Shown piece by piece: positions 11,946-23,130 of a stretch of DNA of 64,000 nt. The DNA comes from Dromiciops gliroides (lineage: Eukaryota; Chordata; Mammalia; Microbiotheria; Microbiotheriidae). Within the stretch, counting starts at the first letter, position 1, and the number at the start of each line of letters is the position of its first letter. The stretch is taken from positions 228,063,359-228,127,358 of the forward strand of contig NC_057866.1 in the NCBI RefSeq assembly GCF_019393635.1, in the 5' to 3' direction. Made by a program: the position numbers and the translations under genes. The notes under the pieces are model-generated. The model was given only the letters and a program-made list of their open reading frames with translations, searched no databases and was not told the DNA's origin.

Positions 11946-13084
11946 ATTAAGAATGCTAAATGAGATGTTTGCTGTGTAGGGTTTCTTTGAGTTGGCACTT
12001 ATGTAGAGAGAATGGGATAACATCTCCCATAAATATCCAGAGTTGCAAGCCCTGGAATAGATGAAGAGGCAAGCTTCCCATACAATTCTGCAGCTTTGAG
12101 GGTTCTGGTCCATCACAATAGTAATACAAATATTGTATTCTAAAATTCGAGGTTCCTCTTCCAGAAATGATTTTATTTAATTTATTAATCTTTACTTCTG
12201 CATAGAATTTATAGCTTGTAGAGAGAGCTGTCCACATTGGCATAGTCTCCTTGCCCTCCAACATAACTCTCTGTCCCAAGACAGCTTCAGGTATCATTTA
12301 TGAAAATCATGAACAAGGAAAAGATATCTTAAAATACAATTTGATTTGACCTTATGGTAGAATCGTTCAGTAACAAAAGTGCCATCTGATTTCCTCACAG
12401 ACCACTGCCTGACATCTGGGACCTCCTCTTTTCCTTCATTATCTTAATCCTTTCTCAGTAGCGTAGAGTGGGTCCTAGTCATAATCACTTCAGTTCCATG
12501 GGGGGTTTGGTGATGATCCTTAATCCTAAAAAAACCAGCCCTTTTTGTCTCCTATACCTACTTTTCCAAGGGGCTTTTCCTGGAAGTCTAGAAGACACTT
12601 CTACAGAAATAAAAAGGAAGTTTTATTTTTAATTTTTCTGTAATTTTTATTATTTTCCTGTTTTTTTACCTCATCAGAAATTCTTCCAGTATTCAAAAAA
12701 GTCACCTCATATGACAAATATTTTAAAGAATAAAAAGGAAATGTGGAAAGAAGAAAAAATCAGCAAAATTGACCAATACATCAACAAAGTCTGAAAATAT
12801 ATGTAATGTGATGTGCCCATTGCGGACCTCGAACCTCTGAAAAGGAGAAATGGTATAAATATTTAAAAATATCTTTTCCTTGGGGACACGTTTGTATTTT
12901 TCACCATTCACATTTGATTGCTTTGTGGTTCTTTTCACCGACATTGCTATGGTCATTATGTGTGTGTATGTGTACACACACATGTACATATATAAACATA
13001 TGCATATATGTAAAATTTGTTGCTGCTTACTTCACTCTTTATTAGGTCTTGTAATCTTTCCAAGCTTTTCTGCATCCATTATAT
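11946..13084. other. Mostly single-copy, nothing recognised
   Basis: Apart from a short TGTA/CACA tract at 12955-13015, I recognise no repeat or gene. ORFs at 11928-12297 on the minus strand show no known domain. Confidence 0.4.
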
Positions 13085-13152
13085 TAACAATAGCTAAAAT
13101 TTATCTGGCACTCATATACCAGGCACTGTGCTAAACACCACAATTATTATCT

Positions 13153-14089
13153 TTTTTTCTTTTTCTTTTCTTTATTTTAATTTTTTAGTGAGGCAGTTGG
13201 GGTTAAGTGACTTGCCCAAGGTCACCCAGCCAGTAAGTGTTAAGTGTCTGAGGCCGGATTTGAACTCAGGCACTCCTGATTCCAGGACCGGTGCTCTATC
13301 CACTGTGCCACCTAGCTGCCCCTCTTTTCTTTATTTTTTAATAAAAATATTTTAATATTTTCCAGTGACATGTAAGGATAGTTTTCAACATTTGTTTTGA
13401 TAGGATTTTTAGTTCCAAATTTTTCTCCCATCTTCCCTTCCACCTACTTCCCAAGATGGAAAGCAATCTGATATAGGTTATATATTTCTGCATTAGTCAT
13501 CTTGTGAAAGAAGAATCAGAGCACAAGGGAAAACCTCACAAAAGACGGAAAAATGGCCCAAAAGTAGAAACAGTATGGTTCAATCTGTATTCATAATCCA
13601 CAGTTCTTTTTTCTGGATATTGAGAACATTTTCTATCATGAGTTCTTTGAAACTGTTTTAGATCATTGCACTGCTGAGAAGAGCCAAGTCTATCACCATT
13701 GTTCATCACGCAATGTTCCTGTCACTGTTCTCCTGGTTCTGCTCCTCTTAGCATCAGTTCATGTAAGTCCTTCCAGGTTTCTCTGAACTCCTGCTCATTG
13801 TTTCTTACAGCACAATCCTATTCCATTACATTCATATACCTGCTTAGCCATTCCCCTATTGATGGGCATTCCTTCAATTTCTAATTCGTTGCCACCACAA
13901 AGAGAGATGCTATAAATATTTTTTGTATGTGTGAGTCATTTTTCCCTCCTCTATGATCTCTTTGGGATACAGACCTAGCAGTGATACCACTGGGTCAAAG
14001 GGTATGAACAGTCTCATAGCCCTTTGGGCATAGTTCCAAATTGCTCTCCAGAATGGTTGGATCAGTTTATAGCTCCACCAACAATGCAT
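13153..14089 (-). mobile_element. L1 LINE 3' end, carrying a SINE
   Basis: 5'-truncated L1 on the minus strand: poly(A) at 13153-13185 as T-runs, a 3' UTR ('tctgatataggttatat' also seen in the 1.3-kb copy), then the ORF2 carboxy terminus up to 'ccaacaatgcatt'. Coding is lost to frameshifts. A SINE inserted near its poly(A) end. Confidence 0.85.
13179..13322 (-). mobile_element. Marsupial tRNA-derived SINE inside L1
   Basis: Reverse full-length copy ending 'ccacctagctgcccc'. A 15-bp target duplication tcttttctttatttt lies at 13164-13178 and 13323-13337, within the L1 tail. It is the youngest layer of the three-deep nest. Confidence 0.92.
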
Positions 14090-14291
14090 TAAACACTACA
14101 ATTATTATCTCATTTGGTCCTCAAAACAACCCTGGGAGGTAGGTACTATTATTATCCTAATTTAACAGAGGAAAAATGGAGGTTAAGTGACTTGTCCAGG
14201 GTCACATAGCTAATTAACTATATGAGGCCAGAATTGAACTCAGTTCTTCTTGGCACCAGGCCCAGCATTTTTTCCACTGTCCTACCAAACC

Positions 14292-14672
14292 ATTCCTTAA
14301 TCTATTTTATTTCCAATTCTTTGCTACCACAAAAAAAGACTGCTATATTTTCAGTTCTCTAGGGACTATCATCTTGTCCATGACCTTTTTCAAGTATATA
14401 TCAAGGAGTAGAATTTCAAAATCAAAAAGCACTGACATTGCAAATTGATTTTCTTTTCTTTTTTTTTGGCGGGGCAATCAGGGTTAAGTGACTTGCGCAG
14501 GGTCACACAGCTAGTAAGTATCAGGTTTCTGAGGTCGGATTTGAACTCAGGTCCGCCTGAATCCAAGGCCGATGTTTTACTTACTGTGCCACCTAGCTGC
14601 CTGCAAATTGATTTTCAAAAATGGATGTATTTATTCACAGCTTCTCCAACAATGCACTAGTATGCCTGTAAA
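14292..14672 (-). mobile_element. Diverged L1 ORF2 end fragment
   Basis: 'ttccaattctttgctaccac' and 'ccaacaatgcactagt' are landmarks of the L1 ORF2 carboxy-terminal region read in reverse. It is older and more eroded than the neighbouring L1 and is interrupted by a SINE. Confidence 0.55.
14454..14601 (-). mobile_element. Marsupial tRNA-derived SINE
   Basis: Reverse copy with T-run at the left and 'ccacctagctgcc' at the right. A 15-bp target duplication tgcaaattgattttc lies at 14439-14453 and 14602-14616. Confidence 0.92.
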
Positions 14673-14699
14673 AGAAAGTTTTAAATTGTCCTGTCCAAA

Positions 14700-14776
14700 G
14701 GAATGTTATATATGTATATATATGCACATATGTATGTATATGTATATATATGTATTGTGTTTACACACGTGTGTGT

Positions 14777-14820
<44 letters not shown>
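14700..14820. repeat. TATG then (GT)n microsatellite
   Basis: Mixed TATG repeats pass into about 50 bp of GT at 14768-14818. ORFs on both strands are poly-Cys-Val or poly-Thr-His artefacts. Confidence 0.9.
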
Positions 14821-14821
<1 letters not shown>

Positions 14822-15035
14822 ATTCAGTGGAGCCAGTAAGTTCAAATCTGGCCTCAGACACTTATTGTGTGACCCCGGCCAAGTCATTTAACCTGTTTAC
14901 CTTAATCTACTGTAGAAGGAAATGACAAGCTACTCTACTATCTTTGCCAAGAAAACCTCATGGATAAAATATTGGCATTCTATGGTCCAAGGTGTCACAA
15001 AGAGTAAAATGTGACTGAATGACTGAACAACAAAT
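14822..15035 (+). mobile_element. tRNA-head SINE with 'GACTGAACAAC' tail
   Basis: A box-B region ('agttcaaatctggcctcag') is followed by the tail class that contains 'gaaggaaatgacaagc', 'tttgccaagaaaacct' and a 'tgactgaacaacaaa' end. Related copies are at 22290, 25838, 29129, 57400 and 61927. Confidence 0.65.
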
Positions 15036-15254
15036 ACATGTACACACACATGCAGAGCACTGTGTGGATTACTTGGGACAAAGCAAAATAATGCAATCTT
15101 TTATACATTGAAACTTACAACTAATTACATTTAAAACTTTTAATTACATAAAATTTTTGAAGCTGTAATTTATTATGCTGAAGTCACTTATTTTTGCATA
15201 ATTTGGCATTGAGTTCAAATTTTGACAAGAATTATTTAATTATCCATTATGAGT

Positions 15255-15418
15255 ATCATACATTAATACAGGAATGCTGAGTTGGTTCAATATTAGAAAA
15301 ACTATCAGTGTAATTGACTATATCAATAGCAAAACCAACAGAAATCATGATTATCTCAATAGATGCAGAAAAAGCCTTTGACAAAATATAGCATCTATTC
15401 CTGTTAAAAACACTAGAG
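15255..15418 (+). mobile_element. L1 ORF2 reverse-transcriptase fragment
   Basis: The translated stretch near 15345-15395 reads IISIDAEKAFDKI, the conserved L1 RT block that also contains the first catalytic aspartate. It continues after the next SINE with a LLKTLEN-like piece at about 15604-15617. It is an internal L1 piece rather than a 3' end, so it is not a simple 5'-truncated insertion. Confidence 0.75.
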
Positions 15419-15599
15419 AGGGGCAGCTAGGTGGTGCAGTGGATAGAGCACCAGCCCTGGATTCAGGAGGACCTTAGTTCAAATCTGGCCTCATATACTT
15501 AACACTTACTAGCTGTGTGACCCTGGGCAAGTCACTTAACCCCAATTGCCTCAACAACAACAACAACAACAACAACAAAAAACACCAATACAAACAAAC
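15418..15599 (+). mobile_element. Marsupial tRNA-derived SINE with (CAA)n tail
   Basis: Full copy with box A and box B; its tail has become a CAA repeat. A 12-bp target duplication aaaaacactaga lies at 15406-15417 and 15600-15611, in L1 sequence. Confidence 0.9.
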
Positions 15600-15616
15600 A
15601 AAAACACTAGAAAATA

Positions 15617-15769
15617 GGGGGCAGCTAGGTGGTGCAGTGGATAGAGCACTGGCCCTGGATTCAGGAGGACCTGAGTTCAGATCCTGCCTCAGACACTTGA
15701 CACTTGCTAGCTGTGTGACCCTGGGCAAGTCACTTAACCCCAATTGCCTCACCCCCCCCCAAAAAAAAA
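15617..15769 (+). mobile_element. Marsupial tRNA-derived SINE, tandem neighbour
   Basis: Second copy in the same orientation, starting about 20 bp after the previous one, with tail 'cccccccccaaaaaaaaag'. Head and body are close to the first copy but separate, each with its own poly(A). Confidence 0.9.
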
Positions 15770-15969
15770 GATAGAGTTGGAGCTGTTGCCTCCCTGGACA
15801 ACAAAAAAAAATGCCTTAGAGACAAAGAGCAAGCAAGGAAGGGATGAGCCTAGGAAGGGAAAACTCCCTTTCTCCTCAGCTTCACTGGCTCTGGTCCTCA
15901 GGCAGCCTGGGTACAAAGGAACTGTTTGGGTTGTGTGGAGCAGTCACAAGGTGATACTGATGATGGATG

Positions 15970-16850
15970 TTTGTTGAGGAAGCACCATGTGGGTTAGGGT
16001 TGTTCTGTGACATTGGCAGCAATTAAATTGCGCATCTTTGGAGGCAAGTAGCCATAAAAAATATACACACACTTAACACTCTCAGGGTGGGTGGGAATGG
16101 TGGGCATCTATGAAACAGGTAAAGCCATGAGATCAAACCATACCAAGCCTTCTACCAGTGAGGTACAATCACAGTGCTTTGTAACTTCTCTGAATGTTTT
16201 TTGAAACATGAGCACACCTAGTGACCAGAAAAATCCATTTTTTCTACTTGTGGAAAGAGAATCCAGATACCATAGGGAGTGGGATAACATTTGTACTTCA
16301 TAGACTTCCCACCTAGTGTTAACTCTGTTATATCTGGAAGTTTTCTATAGGAATTAAAATGTTTACTAAAGTTCATTATAAACTGGTTTTAGGAACAGTT
16401 TCTTTTTCTAAATAATGGACAAAATGGAAAAAGAACTGCCCCTCAATTCTTATCCTATCATGAGATTTTAAACCAAAAGTTTGCATATTGGAACACTATG
16501 GAGCTGAGAATAAGCATTTGTGACATCTCCTTAATGTTGCCAAATTTTACTTTGTGTATTTGTGTCAGAATGTTAATTTAGTTTGAGAAAGTCAACCTTA
16601 CTTTTTACATTGTGTTCAAAGCAGCATTTGACCCAAATCAAAATTACCTCATATAATTTAATCTAAATGAACCTAAATGATTGCTGTAAAAACACTCACA
16701 TTTTAACAAGAAGGAAAAACAATCCCTTCCTTTCTTCTTTCTTTCTCCCTTTTAATGTTCTCGTGAAATACAGTGTTCCTGAAAGTGACCAAATAACGAT
16801 AACCAAAGACTTGGTTGAATAATTCCTGGGATCATTTCTTCAATTCAACT
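15970..16850. other. Single-copy, nothing recognised
   Basis: No repeat, gene or RNA recognised. Base composition is ordinary AT-rich mammalian. Confidence 0.4.
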
Positions 16851-16851
16851 T

Positions 16852-16960
16852 AATAAACATTTATGAAGTACCTACTGTGTGCCAAGTATTGTGCTAAGTA
16901 CTGGGGATACAAAATAAGAAAAAGATAGTCCCCGTCTTCAAATTTTATAAGACTGCACAA
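16852..16960 (-). mobile_element. L2 LINE 3' end
   Basis: On the plus strand it reads 'tactgtgtgccaagtattgt' followed by 'ggggatacaaaat', the reverse of the L2 3' terminus. Confidence 0.6.
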
Positions 16961-17569
16961 AAGGAAGCTGAAAAGGGGAAAAGGAGAGGGAAATGATGTT
17001 GCCTAGGGTTGAAACCAAGCAAGAGTTGCTGATAGAAAATGTAGAATTCTGATCTGAGCCCCCTCTAAACGACGGCATTGGGAAGAGGTTATTGCTCCAC
17101 CTTCCAGCCCTCTAGTTATCAGGCACCTGAGTGGAGAAAGTGTTGAGTTTCAAAATCCTGATAATAAGATTTCATGGATGAGCCATGATGTTCCCTCAAG
17201 TGAAAACCAAGGAGAGGTTCTTACAGTAATATCAGCATATCCATGTCTTAAATTACTAAATATTTGTTCAATCGAATTGAATTAGCATGGTGCTTGGCAC
17301 GTAGAACTTAATAAGTGTTTATTGAATTGAATTCAATGTTCCATTCTGAGAGCTGATGATGGGGAGAACAGAGGATGAACTATACTATTTATCACTAGGG
17401 AGTTCAGGGCTCTTTCCATTAAGAACTTGGTATCTTCCACCTTGGAGAACAAAACTACAATGAGTGAACGGAGTTCCTGGTGATTTTTATTTTCTAGAAG
17501 GAACCTTTGGCAAAGTTGGTGAGAGGACAAAACAATAATAATAACAAAAATCATAACAATCATTAATTT

Positions 17570-18440
17570 TTGTCAGCAAATAAGCTGTTTAGCTTTAGGT
17601 TTCAGCATTACCCAAACATCATAAAGATCACAGCTCTTGTAAAAGGGGGAGCCAGTTATTTACAGCAAGTTGTTCGGGAGGGAGGGAGGAAGGATATGTG
17701 TCTCATGTGGCAAATATTTGCCCATAGGAGGTAATAAAATTGTATTATGCTCTTACCCCACTACTGTATATTGTCATCAGTGTTATGAACTCAGTAAAGT
17801 CTATTTTAAGATCTTGTCAAGCACAAACATTAACAAGAACCAGACATTTCTCCTTAAGAATATGTAATTGACCTTTAAAGTCCATAATCTCTTTTATCAA
17901 AGCGGATGACAGAAATTTATGCAGAATAGTTTGCACACCTCTTTGATTTCGGCCCCCTGAGGACCCAAACATGCATCCCACCCAATCCTGTTTTATTTTT
18001 GCCATATCCTGTGCTGTTGAATGGGACTCTTGTAAAAATTCAATATGCCCCCAGTTTGTTTCTCAAGTTCTAAACAAATCTTGCATCAGTTCTGTAATAT
18101 GTGTTGTTCCCCTACATTCCTCATGTAGACTTTAAAGATCACTGTCCTAGTCAAAAATTCGTATAGGAACAAGTCCAGCACACCAATAAAGACAGCAGTT
18201 CTTTGGTAAGGGGGTCCTGTGTTCAGAGGATGATGCCAGGAACTAGAAGACATTAAAGTTTAGATAGCATACTGTCAGTATGGGGAAGGAGTAAGACAGA
18301 AACACACGTTACCATAATACAGACTAGAGGCCTACTCCTGGGGAGGGGCAAATCCCCACCGTTCTCCCCAGCTTGTTTTTGTACACTTGTTTTTATATTT
18401 TTAAATAAAATTTAATTGTATTTAATTTTTTTCTTCTTGA
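17570..18440. other. Single-copy, nothing recognised
   Basis: No transposon signature seen. The 17760-18110 part has balanced composition and no low-complexity tract and might be a conserved element, but nothing in it is diagnostic. Confidence 0.35.
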
Positions 18441-18447
18441 TTTAATA

Positions 18448-18591
18448 TTTTTTTCTTTAGCAAAGCAATGAGGGCCAAGCATCTTGCCCAGGGTCACAGC
18501 TAGCAAGTGTCAAGTATCTGAGGCCGGACCTGAACTCAGGTACTCTTGAATCCAGGGCTGGTGCCTCATCCACTGCGCCACCTAGCTGCCC
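18448..18591 (-). mobile_element. Marsupial tRNA-derived SINE (diverged)
   Basis: Reverse copy with 'cttgcccagggtcacagcta' and 'ccacctagctgcccc'. It has more changes than most copies here. Confidence 0.85.
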
Positions 18592-18658
18592 CTTATATAC
18601 ATTTTAAACAAAGGCATGTAAAGAATTTTGAAGAGAAAGGTGTACAAAACCAAGCTTG

Positions 18659-19245
18659 TTCTTTGGGATACAGACCTGGTAGTGGTATTGCTGGGTTTAA
18701 GGGTATGTATGGTTTTATAGCCTTTTGGGCATAGTTCCAAATTGCTCTCCAGAATGGTTGGATCAGCATACAACTTCACCAACAATGCATTAGTGTTTTA
18801 ATTTTCCCATATGCCCTCCAACATTTATCATTTTTCTTTTCTGTCATATTAGCCAATGGTATGTGGCGGAAGCTCAGAATTGTTTTAATTTACATTTCTC
18901 TAATTAATAATGATTTAGAGCATTTTTCTACATGACTATATGAAAACTTTGTTGTTTTTTTCTTGGTGGGACAATGAGTTAAGTGACTTGCCCAGGGTCA
19001 TACAGCTAGTAAGTGTCAAGTGTCTGAGGCCAAATTTGAACTCAGGTCCTCCTGAATCCAGGGCCAGTGTTTTATCTACTATGCCACCTAGCTGTCTCCC
19101 AAAACTTTGATTTTTAAATATTAAAACAGTATGTTTATATCCTTTATCAATCAAGGAATGGCTCTTATTTCCATAAATTTGACTCAGTTTCCTGTATATT
19201 TGAAAAATAAAGTCTTTATCAGAGAAACTTGCTATAAACTTTTTT
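18659..19245 (-). mobile_element. L1 ORF2 carboxy-terminal fragment
   Basis: Reverse L1 with 'gggatacagacctgg', 'ccagaatggttggatcag' and 'gtttatatcctttatcaatc' in the same order as other L1 copies. It lacks the 3' UTR at its left edge. It is interrupted by a SINE at 18952-19100. It directly abuts the HAL1-like element to the right, so both could belong to one L1 that lost most of ORF2. Confidence 0.7.
18952..19100 (-). mobile_element. Marsupial tRNA-derived SINE inside L1
   Basis: Reverse copy. A 9-bp target duplication aaaactttg lies at 18943-18951 and 19101-19109. Confidence 0.9.
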
Positions 19246-21776
19246 CACAGTAATGATTACTACCATTATTTCCATTCTATTTCCCCCATTTATCCTACTC
19301 TATCTCCTTTCACTCTTTCCATTATCAGAAGTGTTTTGCTTCTGATTTTTACCTCCCTCAATCTGCCCTCCCTTCTATCACACCCCCCCCCATTATCCCC
19401 TTCTCCTCCTACTTTCCTGTAGGACTTATTCTAGATTTCTCACCCAATTGAGCATGTTTGTTATTCCCTCTTTGAGACAATTCTGATGAAAGTTAGATTC
19501 ATCTTTCCTCCCCTTCTCCCATCTTCCCTTCCATGATAACATCTCTTTCTGGCCTCTTTTATGTGAGATAATTCACCCCATTCTACCTCACCCTTCCCTC
19601 TTCTCCCAGTGCATTCTTTTTCCCCTTAATTTTCTTTTTTTATATAATTACCCCATAATATTCAACTCACACCCATGCCCTCTGTCTAAATATACTCCAT
19701 CTAACTACCCTAATAATGAGAAAGCTTTTAGGAGTCACAAGTATAATTTTCCAATGTAGGAATGAAAACAGTTTAACCTTATTGAATACCTTGTGATTTC
19801 TCTTTCTTGTTTACCTTTTTATTGTTCTTTTGAGTGTTGTATTTGAAAGTAAAATTTTCTATTCAGCTCAGATTAGGCATGCTTGAAAGTCCTCAAGTTC
19901 ATTGAATGTCTATTTTTCCCCCTTGAAGGATTATACTCAGTTTTTCTAGGTAGGGGATTCTTGGTTGTAATCCTGGCTCCTTTGCCCCTGGAATTTCATA
20001 TTCTAAGCTCTCCAATCCTTTAATGTAAAAACTGCTAAATCTTGTGTCATCCTGACTGTGACTTCACAAAACTTGAATTGTTTCTTTTTGGCTGCTTTCA
20101 ATATTTTCTCCTTGACCTGGGAGCTCTGTAATTTGGACATAATATTCCTAGTGTGTCAAGATAATGGAATGTGGTAGATGAGGAGATTTAGCAGATACTT
20201 AGGGGCCCACCTGGAGATTGATTTAAACTGATTGAATTGGATAAGGTGACTGACTGCTGACTGGCTTACTTCCAGTTAACTAGATTGTAAGCACACCTGG
20301 CTGGTACTTAAGAGGGTACTTAAGAGGATATTGTTCTCAGAAGCTAAAAACTTATTGAGACCACCTTCGGGTCCAGTGAACCAATGAATTTGAATGACGC
20401 TAGCCAATCAGCTTGAAGAAACTCCCATTTCTGGGAGGGGGACATGAAGGAGGAAGCGGATGCTGGTGAGAGAGTCCCTCCTCTTTTGGTGTGAGACATT
20501 GGCTTGGTGGTAGAGGACTTCAGAAGTGGGAGGTTTAGGAAGGCGAGGATTTCCAGGCTATAAGAAATCTGTTCTCAATCTTTCTCTTTCTTTTACTCTC
20601 TTTCAATAAGCCCTTAAAAAACCTAAACTTGTTTATCAATGATTTTAGTCACTTTCCCTCCAAAACTGGGGGAACAGATTAGAACCCACATTTAGAATTT
20701 TAAATTACACACTAGAATTTTTCATTTTGAGATCTCTTTCAGGAAGTGATTGGTGGATTCTTTCAATTTCTATTTTATCCTCTGGTTCCAGAATACCAGG
20801 GAAATTTTTCTTAATGATTTCTTGGAAGATGCTGTCCAGTCTCTTTATTTTTATCATGGCTTTCAGGTAGGTAGTCCAACAATTCTTAAATTATCTCTCC
20901 TGTATCTATTTTCCAGGTCAGTTTTTTTTTTCAATGAGATATTTCACATTTTCTTCTAGTTTTTCATTCTTTTGGTTTTGTATGTTTCTTTATGTCTCAC
21001 AAAGTCATTAGCTTCCACTTGCTGAATTCTAATTTTTAAGGAATTATTTTCTTCAGTGAGCTTTTGGGCCTCCTTTTCCATTTGGCCAATTCTACTTTTT
21101 AAGGAGTTTTTCTTGTTGTTGTTGTTGTTGTTCAGTGGATTTTTGTGTCTCTTCTAACCAAGCTGTTGACTCCTTTTTCATGATTTTCTTTTATCACTCT
21201 CATTTCTTTTCCCATTTTCCCTCTACCTTTCTTATTTAATTTTCAAAATCCTTTTGAGCTCTTCCATGGCCTGAGACCAATTCATATTTTTCTTGGAGGC
21301 TTTGGCTGTAGGAGCTTTGAGTTTGTTATCTTCTTCTGAGGGTGTGTTTTGATCTTCCTTGTCAGCATAGTAACTTTCTATGGTTAGAATTTTTTCTGTT
21401 TTTTGCTCATTTTCCAAGCCAATTTCTTGGCTTTTAAGTCTTTGCTACAGTAGGGCTCTACTTCTAGGGTTGAGGCTTCATTGTTCCAAGCTTCAGAGGT
21501 TTTGTACAGCTGTTTTCAGAGATACTTCTGGGGACCTGTAAGTTTTCAGTGCTTCCAAGGTGGTATGATCTAAGACCTAGCTTCTTAAACTGTGGGTCAT
21601 AATGCCACATGGGGTTATAGCTTTGGGTTCCAATTTTTTATCTGTCTTTCCCTCCCTCCCCTCTCCCCAACCTCAGGTGGAAAACAATCACCTTATGGCA
21701 CTATTTAAAGGCATTTGGAGGGGTTTTGGAGAGAGCTCAGGTGAGTCACTGCCTTTTCTCTGCCATCTTGGCTCCA
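19246..21776 (-). mobile_element. HAL1-like element (L1 ORF1 without ORF2)
   Basis: The right end (about 21740-21776), read in reverse, is 'ggagccaagatggcagagaa', the start of L1-type 5' UTRs. Next comes an ORF1 reading whose N-terminal part (21232-21417) is EQKTEKILTIESYYADKEDQ..., followed by coiled-coil-like sequence. A middle part corresponds to the ORF1 block human L1 writes as RPNLRLIGVPES, and the carboxy end to RISYPAKLSFI (near 19930). Downstream of ORF1 there is no endonuclease or RT, only a pyrimidine-rich (plus strand) region to about 19250. A retroviral LTR is inserted at 20152-20711. Several frameshifts make ORF1 non-functional. Alternative: an L1 with a large internal loss. Confidence 0.68.
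20148..20715 (+). mobile_element. Solo retroviral LTR fossil (4-bp CTAG target duplication)
   Basis: A unit of 560 bp at 20152-20711 begins TGTGTCAAG and ends TTACACA. It is flanked by identical CTAG at 20148-20151 and 20712-20715 and sits inside L1 ORF1 sequence that resumes exactly across it. TG...CA ends and a 4-bp duplication are typical of class I endogenous retroviruses. 'gtacttaagagg' could serve as a TATA region and 'caataagcc' as a polyadenylation region, giving plus orientation. No internal viral sequence remains: this is a solo LTR. Confidence 0.8.
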
Positions 21777-21884
21777 CCACATGTGGGCATGGGGGGTGTA
21801 GGGAGGACAGCATAGGGAACTTTTTGAGCAAAAGTATTGTGTCATTATGTATGTTCTGGGGGCAACAGTTAAATGTAGAATAAG

Positions 21885-22030
21885 GGATACATGAGAAAAG
21901 GCCAGGAAAGAAGGACTTTGAGTATCAATCAGGCAATGGAATTTGAACTTTATCTCATAACTAATAAAGAATCCCTAAAGATTTTTGAGAAAACATGGGA
22001 ATGATCAAATCTATGCAGTCGGGCAGTAGC
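21885..22030 (-). mobile_element. L2 LINE fragment
   Basis: The plus strand shows 'gaactttatctcataactaa' and 'gaatgatcaaatctatgcag', the same L2 region (in reverse) as at 7540 and 63600. Confidence 0.45.
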
Positions 22031-22289
22031 CAATTGGCTATTGGGATAAAGAGATAAAAAAAAATACATGAAAGAACAAACATTATTAAGTGAACAGAAT
22101 ATCGAGTAAAGACTATCAGAAATTGATCAGAAAAATAGATGGGGGGGGGCTTCCACATAGTATAATTTTCAAATTATACTATAAAATGTTAATTAACAAA
22201 ATTATTTGATTTATACAAAAACCAGCTGTAGGGTAGTATATGAAGTGCATGTATGTGGGGAAGTAGATAGTTTTGTTTTTTCATGTAGG

Positions 22290-22536
22290 CTTTTGTGGTT
22301 ATTCAGTTGTTCCAGTTGTGTCTGACTCTTTGTGACCCCATTGGGGGTTTTCTTGGCTGAGACACTGGAGTGCTTTGCCATTTCATTCTCCAGCTCGTTT
22401 TCCAGATGAGAAACTGAGGCAAACAGGGTGAAGTGACTTGCCCAGGGTCACACAGCTAGTGTTTGAAGTCAGATTTGAACTCAAGTCTTCCTGACTTTGG
22501 GCCCAGCACTCTGTCTACTGTGGTACCTAGCTGCTC
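22290..22536 (-). mobile_element. tRNA-head SINE with 'GACTGAACAAC'-class tail
   Basis: Reverse full-length copy: 'ttgtgtctgactctttgtga', 'cattttgccatttc'-like motif, 'gaaactgaggcaaac', then the tRNA-like half ending 'tacctagctgctc'. Confidence 0.8.
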
Positions 22537-22689
22537 ATTCTTAATAAATGCTTATTGTTATTTTCATTTGGGTATTTTAGTGTATGTTCTTGATGGATTG
22601 TAATGTGTTTCTATTGTCTGAGAAACAGACCAACTTGGAAAGATCTATTGCCAGGTGATGAGTTTTTCAATCATACCATATCTCAAACA

Positions 22690-23130
22690 CTGTTTTCTAA
22701 TCATAGAGTCATACACACAGAGAGCTTCAGGAGTTGGAAGGAACCTTATTAGTCCACCAGTCCAACCCATGCTGGGAAAAAACATCTCCAATGTAACACA
22801 TAAGAGAAATGTATGCTTGTGTTTGAAGACCTCAAGTGAGAAGGCATCCAGAATTTCCCAAGGCAAACAAACCATTTTGCTTTTGGATGTTGATAGGAAC
22901 TTTTTTGAGCAAATCTTATTGCAAGGAAGGTTTTCCTGATGCCCAGCCTAAATGTTCTTCTTTGTAATTTGTATTCATTCAGCCCTCTGGGACCAACGAA
23001 GCCAAGCCTAATCACTGTCCCACATGACAGTGTTTTCAGCAGAAGAATTACCAAGCCCCCCTCACCGTGTCCAGTCCTTAATGTAGCTCGCTCCACCATC
23101 ACCCAGTCCACAGCTTTCTATCTTTTCAGT
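22690..23130 (-). mobile_element. CR1/L3-like LINE 3' end
   Basis: Starts with 'tcatagagtcatacac' and 'ggagttggaaggaacctta', then 'gaaggttttcctgatgccca'. These are the landmarks of CR1/L3 3' ends in reverse (CR1 ends in ATTCTATGATTCT repeats). The ORFs in the region are shadows. Confidence 0.6.

Larger units (their letters stand above)
13085..14290 (-). mobile_element. CORE-SINE/MIR split by an L1
   Basis: The left piece (13085-13152) carries 'ccaggcactgtgctaa'. The right piece (14111-14290) carries 'ctgggaggtaggtactatt', 'gacttgtccagggtcacat' and 'ttgaactcag'. Together they make one reverse CORE-SINE. A 21-bp target duplication (13132-13152 and 14090-14110, one mismatch) shows the L1 between them came later. 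Confidence 0.7.

Noticed and set aside
21232-21417. Acidic/lysine-rich ORF as a possible host protein
   Set aside because: It is the N-terminal part of L1-type ORF1 in the HAL1-like element.
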